A stretch of DNA of 64,000 bases from Scopulibacillus darangshiensis (GCF_004341035.1 NZ_SLXK01000003.1:62001-126000); one strand, 5' to 3'. Shown: positions 9,513-19,904, numbered from the stretch's first letter. A program made the numbers and translations. The notes: generated by a model not told the origin, from the sequence alone.

Positions 9513-9806
9513 ATGGCAGGACAAATTCGTGTAACACCTGAAGAGCTCCGTGACATGGCAACGCGTTACAATAACGAAAGCGGTAACGTTGAGGATTTGG
9601 TTGGCCGTCTTGACACAATGAAGGGCCAACTTCAAGGCATGTGGGAAGGTGCTTCAAGCGATGCTTTTGCCGCTCAGTACGAAGAACTTAAGCCTTCCTT
9701 TGTGAAAATGGCTAATTTACTTGCTGATATTTCGAAACAGCTTGGTGATACCGCAAATATTATCGAAGACACTGATAATCAAATCGCTGGTCAAATTCGC
9801 GGTTAA
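9513..9806 (+). CDS. esxA: WXG100 protein EsxA/YukE
   Basis: A 97-residue helical hairpin protein of the WXG100 family, the small secreted substrate and co-factor of type VIIb secretion. The W-E-G turn (MWEG, Trp about residue 44) separates two amphipathic helices. The start has AAAGGAGAGG upstream. It opens the operon with yukD, yukC, essC, yueB and essA. A second copy at 32819 differs only at residue 17 (Thr here, Ser there) although the DNA differs at several dozen positions. A stem-loop follows the gene and may lower downstream transcription relative to esxA. Confidence 0.95.
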   Translation: MAGQIRVTPEELRDMATRYNNESGNVEDLVGRLDTMKGQLQGMWEGASSDAFAAQYEELKPSFVKMANLLADISKQLGDTANIIEDTDNQIAGQIRG

Positions 9807-9833
9807 CTTCATCTAACAATCTAATGAAATGTG

Positions 9834-9869
9834 AAGTAGCGCTGAATTCCTAGGGATGAAGCGCTTCTT
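9834..9869 (+). terminator. Stem-loop after esxA, possible attenuator
   Basis: AAG-T-AGCGCT and AGCGCT-T-CTT can pair around a 16-base loop, followed by a short pyrimidine run (CCATTTCC). The second esxA has a similar hairpin at the same place. Partial termination would give more EsxA than membrane components; this is inference. Confidence 0.4.
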
Positions 9870-9891
9870 CCATTTCCTGGGGTGGAATACT

Positions 9892-10131
9892 ATGTACATT
9901 GAGATCACTGTAGACCTAAAGCATTATACCGGAGAAACGTTTGACTTGCGTCTTTCAAACTACCATTCGATAAAGAAAGTTATAGATATCGTATGGCAGG
10001 CGAAGCGGATCCCTGAATTGCCGCGGGAAGGCTGCTGGGTTCGAGTGACCAACAAACGCACTGTCTTTTCAGGCGTTTATCAGCTTGCAGCTTGCGGTAT
10101 TACAACAGGTGATCGTATCGAAATCTTATGA
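9892..10131 (+). CDS. yukD: Ubiquitin-like T7SS protein YukD/EsaB
   Basis: A 79-residue ubiquitin-fold protein. The ATG at 9892 gives the length and start (MYIEITVDL) typical of YukD; a longer frame begins at 9856 but would run through the esxA stem-loop. YukD/EsaB is a small cytoplasmic component needed for T7SSb function and is placed, as usual, between esxA and yukC. Its stop codon overlaps the frame of yukC (ATGA). The ribosome site is weak (GGGGTGG). Confidence 0.9.
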   Translation: MYIEITVDLKHYTGETFDLRLSNYHSIKKVIDIVWQAKRIPELPREGCWVRVTNKRTVFSGVYQLAACGITTGDRIEIL

Positions 10132-10145
10132 AGGAGCTTATGGGG

Positions 10146-11474
10146 ATGTCAGTAGAGAAGCCGACTTACTTAGAAAAGAAACTCGAAGCCGCCATAACGA
10201 AAGATAACGGCTACGCCTTTATTTTTCAAAACGAAAAAATCAAGCTTGATCATGAATTGGAAATTGATATGATAAAAGAAATTGATCCTTCTTTTAATAA
10301 GGAAATTATCATGACGGAAGATGAATTGAAGATCACGATTCATCCACCCGCTGAGTATCAAAGCTTCCAACGTATACATAGCAAAGATGACAGAAGCAAG
10401 TGGCTGTTTTCCCACCACCTGGTTAAACGAGTGATGAAGCATTCCCTTCACCGCCTTCATCTTATTGTTTGCCCGGAAAATATCATGTTTGACCGAAGCC
10501 TGGAGCCGGCCTTCCTGCATTATGGTGTTATGGAGAGTCTTCCTCCATACGAAAACGAAGAGGAAAGGCTTTTGCTTGAAGTTAAAGCTACGGTTGCAGC
10601 CGCTGTTGATAAGAGTTATACATTTGAACAATATTTAAATTTCCATGAGACGTTAAAGCTTGGACCGGATACCAAAGAAATATTTACCGTAAAAGGTCTG
10701 GATGACTTGCTTGCACTGATTCAAGATCATATCGATCAATTGGAGAAAAAGGATAAGACTTTAGTGCATATCCCAAACAAAAAGTGGAAGGGTCAGCGCT
10801 ACGTTATGATTGGTCTTATTGTTTGCCTCGTCCCTGCTATTATTTATACATGCTACTCAATCTTTTTTTTACAACCCAAACAAGAAGCGTTTGCAGAAAG
10901 CGGTCAATCTTTCCTTAGCAATGACTACAGTCAAGTCGTTGATGCATTAGGCCGTTACAGTGTCGATGAGATGCCAAAAGTGGTCCAATATGAGCTCGCA
11001 ACATCTTACATCATTAACGAATCGCTCACTGAGGAGCAAAAGAAGAATGTCCAAAGTACGCTGACACTTCAATCAGATCCACAATATTATGCCTATTGGA
11101 TTCACGTTGGCCGAGGTGAAAGTGAAAAGGCGCTTGATATCGCTCGATCGTTAGAAGATCGGGATTTAATCATGTTCGGACTGCTGAAGTACCGTAAAGA
11201 AATCAAAGCGGATGATGATCTGACAGGGGAAGAAAAGCAGCAAAAGGTTCAAGATATTCAAAGCGAAATTGATGAATATATGAAGGAACAGAAAGAACAG
11301 GAACAGCAGGATCAGCAAAGTCAAGAAACACAGGCACAGCCTGAACAGAAGGCAGATCAACAGGATGCGAAAACGCAAAAGAAACAGCCTGCTGATAATA
11401 AAAAGGAAGATAAAGCAAAGGATGCTGCTTCCAAAAAGGCTGACCAGCAAAAAAAAGAGTCCCCTAAAGAGTAG
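10146..11474 (+). CDS. yukC: T7SS membrane pseudokinase YukC/EssB
   Basis: EssB/YukC is a dimeric bitopic membrane protein of the T7SSb core, with a cytoplasmic pseudokinase fold and an extracellular helical domain. Here the cytoplasmic part covers residues 1 to about 215, one membrane helix follows (YVMIGLIVCLVPAIIYTCYSI), and the outer part ends in a Gln/Lys-rich tail (EQEQQDQQSQETQ onward), probably disordered. The ATG at 10146 is chosen because AAGGAG (10131-10136) is 9 bases upstream; ATGs at 10128 and 10140 are alternatives. It lies between yukD and essC with a 47-base gap to the latter. Confidence 0.93.
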   Translation: MSVEKPTYLEKKLEAAITKDNGYAFIFQNEKIKLDHELEIDMIKEIDPSFNKEIIMTEDELKITIHPPAEYQSFQRIHSKDDRSKWLFSHHLVKRVMKHSLHRLHLIVCPENIMFDRSLEPAFLHYGVMESLPPYENEEERLLLEVKATVAAAVDKSYTFEQYLNFHETLKLGPDTKEIFTVKGLDDLLALIQDHIDQLEKKDKTLVHIPNKKWKGQRYVMIGLIVCLVPAIIYTCYSIFFLQPKQEAFAESGQSFLSNDYSQVVDALGRYSVDEMPKVVQYELATSYIINESLTEEQKKNVQSTLTLQSDPQYYAYWIHVGRGESEKALDIARSLEDRDLIMFGLLKYRKEIKADDDLTGEEKQQKVQDIQSEIDEYMKEQKEQEQQDQQSQETQAQPEQKADQQDAKTQKKQPADNKKEDKAKDAASKKADQQKKESPKE

Positions 11475-11521
11475 ACAGGTTAAAAAACTAAAATGAAATT
11501 TCGTCACAGGATGTGAATTTA

Positions 11522-14500
11522 ATGAGCTTCCTTTGGGTTTTCTATGATAAAACCTATCAACAACTGCCGATCAATATAGCTTCTTTAGATGTGATAACGA
11601 TTGGCTCTGAACAGCAGCATATGTTGACGATTCGTTCGTTTCCTTTTTCAGGGGGATCACTTTCAGTTAAAAAAAGTAAAAACGAATCGGAATTGGCTGT
11701 TTTACAGGGCGATAAGTCCATAGGCACATTATCGGTGACTGAAGCGGTTCACCTTACAGAAGGGCAAGAAACCCTTTCATTGTGTCTAACGGACTCGCCG
11801 GCAATCACCCACAGTTATTATGTCGGCACTCGTCATGATTTGACCTTTTCAATGGCTGATGATAAGGCTGATGTTTATAAAAAAGAAGATACCCCCGCCT
11901 TAATACATGCAAAAGGGTTTAGTTTTCTAAAGGTCAAACAACAATGGTTCGTATCCCCGAGTGGTAATGGCCTCTTTTTGAATGGCCGGTTGGTAACAGA
12001 AGAAACCAACATTAATATTGGCGATATCATCACCTGGCCTTATATGACGATCAGTTTTCAAGAAGATGATGTGATGCAGATCACAAGTGTAGAAGAATGG
12101 AAGACGGAGCTTCCGTTATTCGAACCGCCGATTTCGGAAATGAAAAAGAAATATCCGCTTTACCGGCGGACACCAAGGATGATTTATGATCTCCCGGATG
12201 ACAAGGTGAACTTATCCTTTCCTTCCCAAGAAGGGGAAAATAACAACCGCGGCCTGTGGTTAACTATTTTGCCGCCGCTTCTTATGCTGATTGTCATGGG
12301 TATTGTAGCTCTCGTCAGGCCGAGAGGGATCTTCATTATTATTTCAATGGTCATGTTTACAACAACTTTATTTACATCGACCGTCTATTATTTTAAAGAA
12401 AAGAAAAACCGCAAGACACGGGAAGAGAAAAGGCACAGAGTGTATACAAAATATTTGGAAGATAAGCGTCATGAATTACAGGAGCTTGCGGAACAGCAAA
12501 AACAAGTGCTTTTCTTTCATTACCCTTCCTTTGAAAGAATGAAATATTTGACTGAGCAAATTTCCGATCGGATTTGGGAGCGGACACTTGACAGCAATGA
12601 CTTCCTGCAGCTCAGGATCGGCATAGGAACTGTTCCATCAAGCTATGATATTTCTTTAAGCAGCGGGGATATGGCAAACCGTGAGATTGACGACCTTCTT
12701 GAACAATCACAGGTGATGGCAAGGGTCTATAAGGATATTGAAAATGTGCCAGTCACTGTTAACCTTGCCGAAGGGGCCATGGGTCTAATCGGGAAGGAAT
12801 CGGTCGTTAAAAATGACATCCATCAGCTCATTGGCCAGCTGGCATTTTCCCATAGTTATCATGACCTTCGTTTTGTTTTTATATTTAATGAAGAAGAATA
12901 TAAGGATTGGGAATGGTTGAAGTGGCTGCCGCATTTTCAGCTGCCCCATGCCTTTGCTAAAGGGTTTATATATAACGAACAAACGAGAGATCAGCTGCTC
13001 TCATCTTTATATGAAGTCATTAGGGAACGCGATTTGGATGAGGAAAAAGGAAAAAGGCGGTTTTCACCTCATATCGTCTTCATCATTACCAATCAGCAAC
13101 TGATATCCGAGCATGTCATACTCGAGTACTTAGAAGGAAATGATCCGCATTTAGGTATTTCAACGATTTTCGCTGAGGGAACAAAAGAAAATTTGACTGA
13201 GCATATCCACACTCTTGTCAGATATATTAACGAACACGAGGGGGATATCTTGATTCAGAACAGAAAAGCGACTCAGATTCCCTTTCAGCTTGACGTGCAT
13301 AAGCGGGAAAATAATGAAACATTTGCCCGCAGGCTAAAAACTTTGAATCATCAGGTCGGAATGACCAATTCGATTCCGACGAGTGTCTCGTTCTTGGAAT
13401 TGTTAAAAGCAAAAGAAGTCGAAGATCTTCAGATTGATCAAAAATGGTTCACAACTGAATCATCGAAGTCATTGGCAGTTCCAGTCGGCTTAAAAGGCAG
13501 AGAGGACATTGTGGAATTAAACCTTCATGAAAAGGCACACGGTCCTCATGGTCTACTCGCGGGAACAACCGGGTCTGGTAAAAGTGAATTTTTGCAGACG
13601 TACATCCTATCTCTAGCTGTGCACTTCCATCCACATGAAGTCGCCTTCTTGCTGATTGACTATAAAGGCGGTGGGATGGCTCAGCCGTTTAAAGACATTC
13701 CGCATTTATTGGGGACGATAACGAATATTGAAGGCAGCAAGAACTTTAGTGCCAGAGCCCTAGCCTCGATTAAGAGCGAACTGAAAAGGCGCCAGCGCTT
13801 GTTTGATCAATACCAGGTCAATCATATTAATGATTATACCGAGCTGTACAAACAAAACACGGCGGAAGAACCGCTGCCGCATTTGTTCCTCATATCCGAT
13901 GAGTTTGCGGAGTTAAAGACGGAAGAGCCTGAATTTATCCGCGAGCTGGTCAGTGCGGCCCGGATCGGGCGAAGCTTGGGTGTACACCTAATTCTGGCAA
14001 CGCAAAAACCAGGCGGTGTCATTGATGACCAGATCTGGAGTAACGCGCGGTTTAAAGTCGCATTGAAAGTTCAGGATGCTTCAGATAGTAAAGAAGTGTT
14101 GAAAAACGCTGATGCCGCATCCATAACGGTGACCGGACGGGGCTATTTGCAAGTCGGTAACAATGAAGTGTATGAACTATTCCAATCAGCCTGGAGCGGG
14201 GCGCCTTATATGGAAGATACGGCAAGCGGAGAAGATGATGTCGCGATCGTCACTGATCTAGGTCTTATTCCGCTATCGGATGTTTCTGGGCAAGAACATC
14301 AGAAGAAGGACGAGAATACGGAAATCGACATGATTGTGGACAAAATTGAAGAGCTCCAGCAGACATTGAACATCAAGAAACTTAACAGTCCTTGGCTGCC
14401 ACCGTTAGAACAGCGGATAGCCCGATCCGCATACGTGTCAGAGAGCGAAGGCGAGTTCTACATCGGCTTAACCGATGAACCGGAAAAGCAGAGTCAAGAT

Positions 14501-16006
14501 CCATACCCTTATCAATTAATAGAGGATGGCAATATTGGCGTATTCGGTTCTTCCGGCTATGGCAAATCGTTGACGGTGACAACATTATTGCTCGGTTTTG
14601 CATCAAGTTACAGTGCTGAAGATCTTCATTATTATATCTTTGATTTTGGAAACGGCGGCCTTTTGCCTTTAAGACAAATGCCGCATACTGCTGACTATTT
14701 CCGTATGGATGATGAGCGGAAAATCGATAAGTTCATGCGCATCATGAAAGAGGAAATTCATCGCCGCAAACAACTGCTTCAGAAAAAGGAAGTCAGCAAT
14801 ATCAAAATGTACAATGCATTAAGTGATGAGCCGCTTCCGCTTATTTTCATTGCCATAGATAATTTCGATTTTGCGAAGGAAGAGCTTGAGGATTTGGAAA
14901 TGCAGTTGACACAGTTTGTTCGTGACGGCCAGTCACTTGGCATTTACATGATTTTCACGGCAACAAGGGTGAACGCTATTCGTCAGGCGTTGATGAACAA
15001 CTTAAAGACGAAGATTGTCCATTATCTAATGGATGCTGGTGAAGCGCAAGGGGTTATAGGAAAACTTCCTTACGCGCTTGAGGCGATTCCTGGGCGTGCG
15101 ATTATCAAAAAGGATCAGGCTTATCTCGCTCAAGTGTTCTTGCCTGCTGATGGTGACGATGATCTTAGTGTCTTTGAGCGGGTGAAACAAGATATTCAAA
15201 TGATTAAAGCGCGAAATGAAGGGAAGAAGCTTCCTGATGCGATTCCAATGCTTGCGCCAAAGTTAACGATGGGTGATATGGAAGCTGACAACAGGGTCGA
15301 ATATAAACCTGGTTTAATCCCACTTGGGCTTGATGAAGAATTTGTTATGCCGGTCTATGTTGACTTGATCAAGAATAGGCATTGTTTGATTTTCGGTCAG
15401 ACGCAAAAAGGAAAAACAAATGTGCTTAAAGTGGTTTTAAACACATCCTTATCTTGGGATACGAGCAGTATCGGGGTGTTTGATTCCATTGACCGAGGGT
15501 TGTCAGAATTCGCCACGATGGAAGGCATCAGCTATGTGGAGACGAAGGAGCATATTTTGAAGTGGCTTGATGATACTGAAGCTTTACTGCAAGGAAGGGA
15601 AGAGGAATATTTGACCGCTGTTCAAAATGGGACGGCGAATCGGCTTTCCTTCGCACCGCTGCTGCTTGTCGTGGATGGCTTTGGCAGATTCCAGCAGACG
15701 GTAGATAACAAGATTCAGGATCGCTTGAGCATGTTCATGAAGAACTACAGTCATTTAGGTTTTAATTTAATCGTTGCCGGAAATCAAAATGAGTTTTCAA
15801 AAGGGTTTGATACGCTTACGACGGAAGTTAAGCAAATTCGTCAAGCTGTCATCCTAATGAAGAAATCTGAACAAAATCTCTTTACTTTTCCATTCAATCG
15901 TAAGGAAACTGATATCAATCCAGGCTTCGGTTATTATGTTGAAAACGGGAAGGATACGAAAATCCAAATTCCACTCTGTGCTGCTGAAAGGGGGATACTT
16001 GCATGA
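11522..16006 (+). CDS. essC: T7SS FtsK/SpoIIIE-type ATPase EssC (YukBA)
   Basis: This is the motor and recognition ATPase of type VIIb secretion, 1494 residues from the ATG at 11522 (AGGATGTGA upstream; a GTG at 11513 is less likely). Two FHA-like regions occupy about 1-190, two membrane helices lie near 245-285, and three P-loop ATPase domains follow with Walker A motifs GTTGSGKS (681-688), GSSGYGKS (1009-1016) and GQTQKGKT (1292-1299). The third domain is the most degenerate, as in the family. It is a single fused gene, as in Staphylococcus EssC and B. subtilis YukB. It overlaps yueB by 4 bases. Confidence 0.96.
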   Translation: MSFLWVFYDKTYQQLPINIASLDVITIGSEQQHMLTIRSFPFSGGSLSVKKSKNESELAVLQGDKSIGTLSVTEAVHLTEGQETLSLCLTDSPAITHSYYVGTRHDLTFSMADDKADVYKKEDTPALIHAKGFSFLKVKQQWFVSPSGNGLFLNGRLVTEETNINIGDIITWPYMTISFQEDDVMQITSVEEWKTELPLFEPPISEMKKKYPLYRRTPRMIYDLPDDKVNLSFPSQEGENNNRGLWLTILPPLLMLIVMGIVALVRPRGIFIIISMVMFTTTLFTSTVYYFKEKKNRKTREEKRHRVYTKYLEDKRHELQELAEQQKQVLFFHYPSFERMKYLTEQISDRIWERTLDSNDFLQLRIGIGTVPSSYDISLSSGDMANREIDDLLEQSQVMARVYKDIENVPVTVNLAEGAMGLIGKESVVKNDIHQLIGQLAFSHSYHDLRFVFIFNEEEYKDWEWLKWLPHFQLPHAFAKGFIYNEQTRDQLLSSLYEVIRERDLDEEKGKRRFSPHIVFIITNQQLISEHVILEYLEGNDPHLGISTIFAEGTKENLTEHIHTLVRYINEHEGDILIQNRKATQIPFQLDVHKRENNETFARRLKTLNHQVGMTNSIPTSVSFLELLKAKEVEDLQIDQKWFTTESSKSLAVPVGLKGREDIVELNLHEKAHGPHGLLAGTTGSGKSEFLQTYILSLAVHFHPHEVAFLLIDYKGGGMAQPFKDIPHLLGTITNIEGSKNFSARALASIKSELKRRQRLFDQYQVNHINDYTELYKQNTAEEPLPHLFLISDEFAELKTEEPEFIRELVSAARIGRSLGVHLILATQKPGGVIDDQIWSNARFKVALKVQDASDSKEVLKNADAASITVTGRGYLQVGNNEVYELFQSAWSGAPYMEDTASGEDDVAIVTDLGLIPLSDVSGQEHQKKDENTEIDMIVDKIEELQQTLNIKKLNSPWLPPLEQRIARSAYVSESEGEFYIGLTDEPEKQSQDPYPYQLIEDGNIGVFGSSGYGKSLTVTTLLLGFASSYSAEDLHYYIFDFGNGGLLPLRQMPHTADYFRMDDERKIDKFMRIMKEEIHRRKQLLQKKEVSNIKMYNALSDEPLPLIFIAIDNFDFAKEELEDLEMQLTQFVRDGQSLGIYMIFTATRVNAIRQALMNNLKTKIVHYLMDAGEAQGVIGKLPYALEAIPGRAIIKKDQAYLAQVFLPADGDDDLSVFERVKQDIQMIKARNEGKKLPDAIPMLAPKLTMGDMEADNRVEYKPGLIPLGLDEEFVMPVYVDLIKNRHCLIFGQTQKGKTNVLKVVLNTSLSWDTSSIGVFDSIDRGLSEFATMEGISYVETKEHILKWLDDTEALLQGREEEYLTAVQNGTANRLSFAPLLLVVDGFGRFQQTVDNKIQDRLSMFMKNYSHLGFNLIVAGNQNEFSKGFDTLTTEVKQIRQAVILMKKSEQNLFTFPFNRKETDINPGFGYYVENGKDTKIQIPLCAAERGILA

Positions 16007-18921
16007 CGGGAAAATGGAAGCCTATAGTTAAAGTTGTTATTACAGTCGTCATTATATTGGCGCTGCCTTCATTGTTTTTCGAATACATAGGTCAAAATCC
16101 GATGAAGGTTAAGGAAAATGCAACGCGTAAGATTGCGGTTGTTAATGAAGATCTGGGTGTTAAAAATGACAATGGAGACCCGACGCGTTTTGGGCAAGAT
16201 ATTGTGCCGGTTTTGGAGAAGAATTCTGATTATACGTGGACGGTTCTGAGCCGAAGTGCGGCTGATAATGGACTGGAAAGTTTGAAATACGATGCGATCA
16301 TTTATATTCCGTCGCATTTCACACAAAATATTTTGACTTATGATGAGGACCAGCCGAAGAAGGCGATGCTTCATTATGAGGTGCAGGATCAGCTGAATGC
16401 GGTTAACAAAGAGAAGGTATTAAGGGAATTGAAGAGTGATACTGATAAGGTGAACAATCATATTTCGTCACTTTATTGGAGCTATGTGTCTCAGGAGGTT
16501 GATAATGTCCGCGGTCAGTTCAATGATATTTTGAACAAGGAGATTGCCTTCCAAGATGCGATGATTTCGTTTTACAGCCCGAGTTCGAAGAATTTGACAG
16601 ATGAACTGAATAGGCAGAAGGAATTGTTAAAACAGCTGCAATCTAATATTAAGAGTGCTGAAGAAGGTTCTGCGGAACGAAAGGGCGACGTCCAACAGGT
16701 TGAGGACAGACTTACTAACTTCGTAGACTATGTTAATGCCTATAAAAAGTATCAGGAAAACCAAAAGAAAATTTTACAAAAGGTCCAAGGCCAAAGTGAA
16801 GAAACAATCACTCAGGGGATGGATACCATTTCCAAAAGACAAAGCCAGCTAGACCAAACATTCGGCAACCACGCCGCTCCAATGCTTGCCAATATGACAA
16901 CCATACAGCAGATGATTAATGGTAATAATGAGAAGTTTGCAGACCTGAATAATATGAGATTAGACCAGATTGATGAACAAAAGGAACTATTGAAATCTCT
17001 TTTCAGTAAACCAATAGATCAAAATAGTCAAACTATGGTGGCTAAGTTAGATGGTTTACAACCAAAAATCATTACATTAAGAGAATCCTTAAAGAATTCA
17101 GATGAGCAAAACGAAAATAATAGTGAAAAAGGTGAATCAGGAGAAATTTCTCAAACTGGGTCGGGTCAAAATAATGAAGATGTTCACCCACAGTCTGGTC
17201 AGTCTGATGTGAAAGCACCTAATACTGAGACAGAACAAAGTAAACTAACAGAAATTGCTGGGAAAATGGATGTCTTGAAAAAGAAACTATCAAACTTACC
17301 GGAACCACCACCTAAAGAAACGATTAATCAATTGGATAAATTAGCTAATGAAATCCGGAAGACAAAGGATAGCCTTGCTGTACATGATAATAACGATAAG
17401 GCATGGCTTGAGAAACAACTTGGGTCACTTCGCGGTACTATTGAAGATTTGCAAGGTCAAATAGAAGACTTAGGGACTGAAAATGATAATTTAAAGAAAG
17501 TTAATAACGAATTACAATCGAAAATTAATGAATTAGAAAAATCACTTGGCGAATCAAATGCAAATGTGGATAAATTAGTTAAAAAAATTTACGATAGGGA
17601 ACAAGACATCTTAAAATCAGCATTATCACAAGATAGAAAAGATAAGCTGTATCAAGCTTTCGATGCAAAAATTAAAAGTAGAAATGTAGAAAAACTTGTC
17701 CAATATTATGACTATCTTGCTCACTATCAGTCATTTTTTAATGGATTAGCTCATGATAATGCATTAAAAAACAGTATTACCGATGGTGAAATAAGTCAAG
17801 GAATTACAAATATCATTTCAATGACAGATAAGGAAAAAAGTGAATGGAACGAATTAACTGGTGGATTAAGCAGTGCCAAACAGACAATGGCTGATTTCAA
17901 GAAGTCTAACGAGGATTTTGTGAATAGTTATAACAAATACATCGATGAGCAGCAGGCGGCGGTGATGGATAGTCTTAATAGCATCCAAGAGAGTGCTGGT
18001 GTGATCGATGAGAAGCTGCAGCAGCCTGATGATATTGTGACTGACGGGTCGACAGCAACTGCGAGTCCGGACGGAACGATTTTACTCAACTTGCAAAAAG
18101 GCATGGGTCAAGAGCTGAAAAGCATGAATAAGTTGATGGACTCGATGGGTGAGCGGCAAACTAATATTGTCGATTACACCAGCCAGTTGCAGAAGAAGGT
18201 AGACGGTGTTCAGGAAAAGGCTGATACTCTGAATAACAAATGGGCAAAGAACGTGTCTTCAACGAGATTGGTTAAGAAAAACGTTTATGACATTCTTGGC
18301 AACACACTTGTTGATGGACAGGACAATGGCTATGTTTATAAGTATCTATCAAACCCGCTGCAAATCAGCGGTGAGGTGCCTACTGATAAGCAGAAAACTG
18401 TACCGCCGGTAGTTGTTCTTGTCATTATTTTAATCAGCAGCTTGCTAATAGGCTATTTCAGCCACTATTACAAAGATGCACCGTTATTAGTAAGAGGATC
18501 CTTATTCGGTCTTCTGAATATTATTGTCGGGCTTATGATCAGCGTATTTGGTTTAAATATCTACTCACTCGCTGATGACCGAGCCATTCAATGGTCCATC
18601 TTTACGATTCTATTGTTACTCGCAAGTTCAACATTAGTTCGCGTCGGCTTTGGTCTTGGATCCTTAATCGGCTGGTTTGTGAGCATCGGCCTCATTTTGT
18701 TCTACATCACACCGCTCTTAGACTTGGCAATGCCGAACTTTAATTACCAAGATCCAATTTCAAAAGTCTACATGTCAATACAATATGATCCTTCCAGCCA
18801 ATTCGTTGTAGGAAGCGTGTTCTTACTTGTCATCACGGCCATGCTTACCGCTATTCCGTTTATCGCCCGACTGATCAAATCGGACACAAACCTAGAGAGC
18901 GAGCAAAGTCATGAGGCATAA
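16003..18921 (+). CDS. yueB: T7SS membrane protein YueB/EsaA
   Basis: A 972-residue polytopic membrane protein of T7SSb; in B. subtilis YueB is also the SPP1 phage receptor. An N-terminal membrane helix (residues about 9-30) is followed by a very large extracellular part and about five membrane helices from residue 800 on. The outer part contains an Asn/Gln/Ser-rich stretch (about 365-410) and a strong heptad coiled coil (about 470-525). The stretch from roughly 16,850 to 17,930 is visibly more A+T-rich than its flanks, suggesting exchange of the exposed region. It overlaps essC and essA by a few bases, indicating one operon. Confidence 0.93.
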   Translation: MTGKWKPIVKVVITVVIILALPSLFFEYIGQNPMKVKENATRKIAVVNEDLGVKNDNGDPTRFGQDIVPVLEKNSDYTWTVLSRSAADNGLESLKYDAIIYIPSHFTQNILTYDEDQPKKAMLHYEVQDQLNAVNKEKVLRELKSDTDKVNNHISSLYWSYVSQEVDNVRGQFNDILNKEIAFQDAMISFYSPSSKNLTDELNRQKELLKQLQSNIKSAEEGSAERKGDVQQVEDRLTNFVDYVNAYKKYQENQKKILQKVQGQSEETITQGMDTISKRQSQLDQTFGNHAAPMLANMTTIQQMINGNNEKFADLNNMRLDQIDEQKELLKSLFSKPIDQNSQTMVAKLDGLQPKIITLRESLKNSDEQNENNSEKGESGEISQTGSGQNNEDVHPQSGQSDVKAPNTETEQSKLTEIAGKMDVLKKKLSNLPEPPPKETINQLDKLANEIRKTKDSLAVHDNNDKAWLEKQLGSLRGTIEDLQGQIEDLGTENDNLKKVNNELQSKINELEKSLGESNANVDKLVKKIYDREQDILKSALSQDRKDKLYQAFDAKIKSRNVEKLVQYYDYLAHYQSFFNGLAHDNALKNSITDGEISQGITNIISMTDKEKSEWNELTGGLSSAKQTMADFKKSNEDFVNSYNKYIDEQQAAVMDSLNSIQESAGVIDEKLQQPDDIVTDGSTATASPDGTILLNLQKGMGQELKSMNKLMDSMGERQTNIVDYTSQLQKKVDGVQEKADTLNNKWAKNVSSTRLVKKNVYDILGNTLVDGQDNGYVYKYLSNPLQISGEVPTDKQKTVPPVVVLVIILISSLLIGYFSHYYKDAPLLVRGSLFGLLNIIVGLMISVFGLNIYSLADDRAIQWSIFTILLLLASSTLVRVGFGLGSLIGWFVSIGLILFYITPLLDLAMPNFNYQDPISKVYMSIQYDPSSQFVVGSVFLLVITAMLTAIPFIARLIKSDTNLESEQSHEA

Positions 18922-19417
18922 TAAAGTGATAAAGAGAGCCATCTTATTGATGGCTCTCCTCATCCTTATTCCCGCAGCTGTTGCCTCAGCCGAAACGGAT
19001 ATAGAGAAATTAAAGCCAAATGTTTTTAAAGACAAACACGTTGATTTAAACACAGATTATCTTCATGACAATTCAAGATACAAACAAAAGTATGCTATTC
19101 CGGAAGAACAGAAACAGCTTACTTTTAAAAAGGACGATAAGGATCCTTTAAAAAAGGTTAAAGAGGTTTTATTCAATGGAAGCAAAAAAGAGAACAACTC
19201 AATTACAGCAAAGTCTGCACAATTACACTTGTTTTCGGGCAAACCCGAATCAACCCTTCGTGAAATGAATGATGATAAAGGAAGCACCGGGTCATCCACC
19301 TTGATGATATTGTACCTGACAATCATAGCTGGGGGGATTTTGTTGTTATTTCTCCTCTTAATTCCATGGATGATGAAGAAGCAAGGTAAAGGACAGCCAA
19401 CAATGAAGCGATGGTGA
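18911..19417 (+). CDS. essA: T7SS membrane protein YueC/EssA
   Basis: A 168-residue protein with a hydrophobic N-terminal segment resembling a signal peptide (ending near AVASAET), a charged extracytoplasmic middle and a C-terminal membrane helix (STLMILYLTIIAGGILLLFLLLI in pieces) with a basic end. This plan and its position right after yueB match EssA/YueC, a small membrane component required for T7SSb. It overlaps the end of yueB by 11 bases and is 4 bases before the truncated LXG gene. Confidence 0.88.
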   Translation: MRHNKVIKRAILLMALLILIPAAVASAETDIEKLKPNVFKDKHVDLNTDYLHDNSRYKQKYAIPEEQKQLTFKKDDKDPLKKVKEVLFNGSKKENNSITAKSAQLHLFSGKPESTLREMNDDKGSTGSSTLMILYLTIIAGGILLLFLLLIPWMMKKQGKGQPTMKRW

Positions 19418-19421
19418 GAAA

Positions 19422-19904
19422 ATGATACAAGTATCTTCACAAGGAGGAGGATCGTCCCATAAGGTTTATGATGCAAAGTCACTGGTCGCAGCGATGAAGG
19501 AACGCCACGGCCATTATCAAGGCCTGGAAGATCAGATGACCTCATTAAGGAATGTCATGCTTGACATGACCAAGCTGGACGATGCCTTTCAAGGCAAAGG
19601 CGCAGATGCGATCAAAGGTTTTTACGAAGCCCAAGTCGATGTTGTCGACGCCTGGCTTGACTTAATTAAAATCCAGCTCGCCTTTTGTAAAGGTGTGGCT
19701 GCCGCGACGGAAGACAAGGATTTGGATGGTGACAATAATTTTATTCAATATCCTCAGACGGGACATGGATTCACTGCTGCGGAAAATGGACGCATTGTTC
19801 CTGAATTTGAAACGAAATATATGGATGGTGCTGTTCCAACTACCGGTGAAATATATAGCATTAAAGAGGATATCGAGGAACTTGTAGGTGTTTATGATAC
19901 ATAA
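19422..19904 (+). CDS. Truncated LXG-domain protein at the end of the T7SS operon
   Basis: A 160-residue frame. Residues 1 to about 110 are closely similar to the LXG start of the nuclease toxin at 33924 (HKVYDAKSLVAAMKERHGHY, LDMTKLDDAFQGKGADAIKGFY, AATEDKDL). After DKDLDGDNN the sequence changes to an unrelated 50-residue end (about 113-160), so the rest of the LXG domain and the linker are missing. It looks like an internal deletion that joined an LXG start to the end of a toxin tip. The last 50 residues are not recognised. It may be a non-functional remnant even though the frame is intact. Confidence 0.7.
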   Translation: MIQVSSQGGGSSHKVYDAKSLVAAMKERHGHYQGLEDQMTSLRNVMLDMTKLDDAFQGKGADAIKGFYEAQVDVVDAWLDLIKIQLAFCKGVAAATEDKDLDGDNNFIQYPQTGHGFTAAENGRIVPEFETKYMDGAVPTTGEIYSIKEDIEELVGVYDT

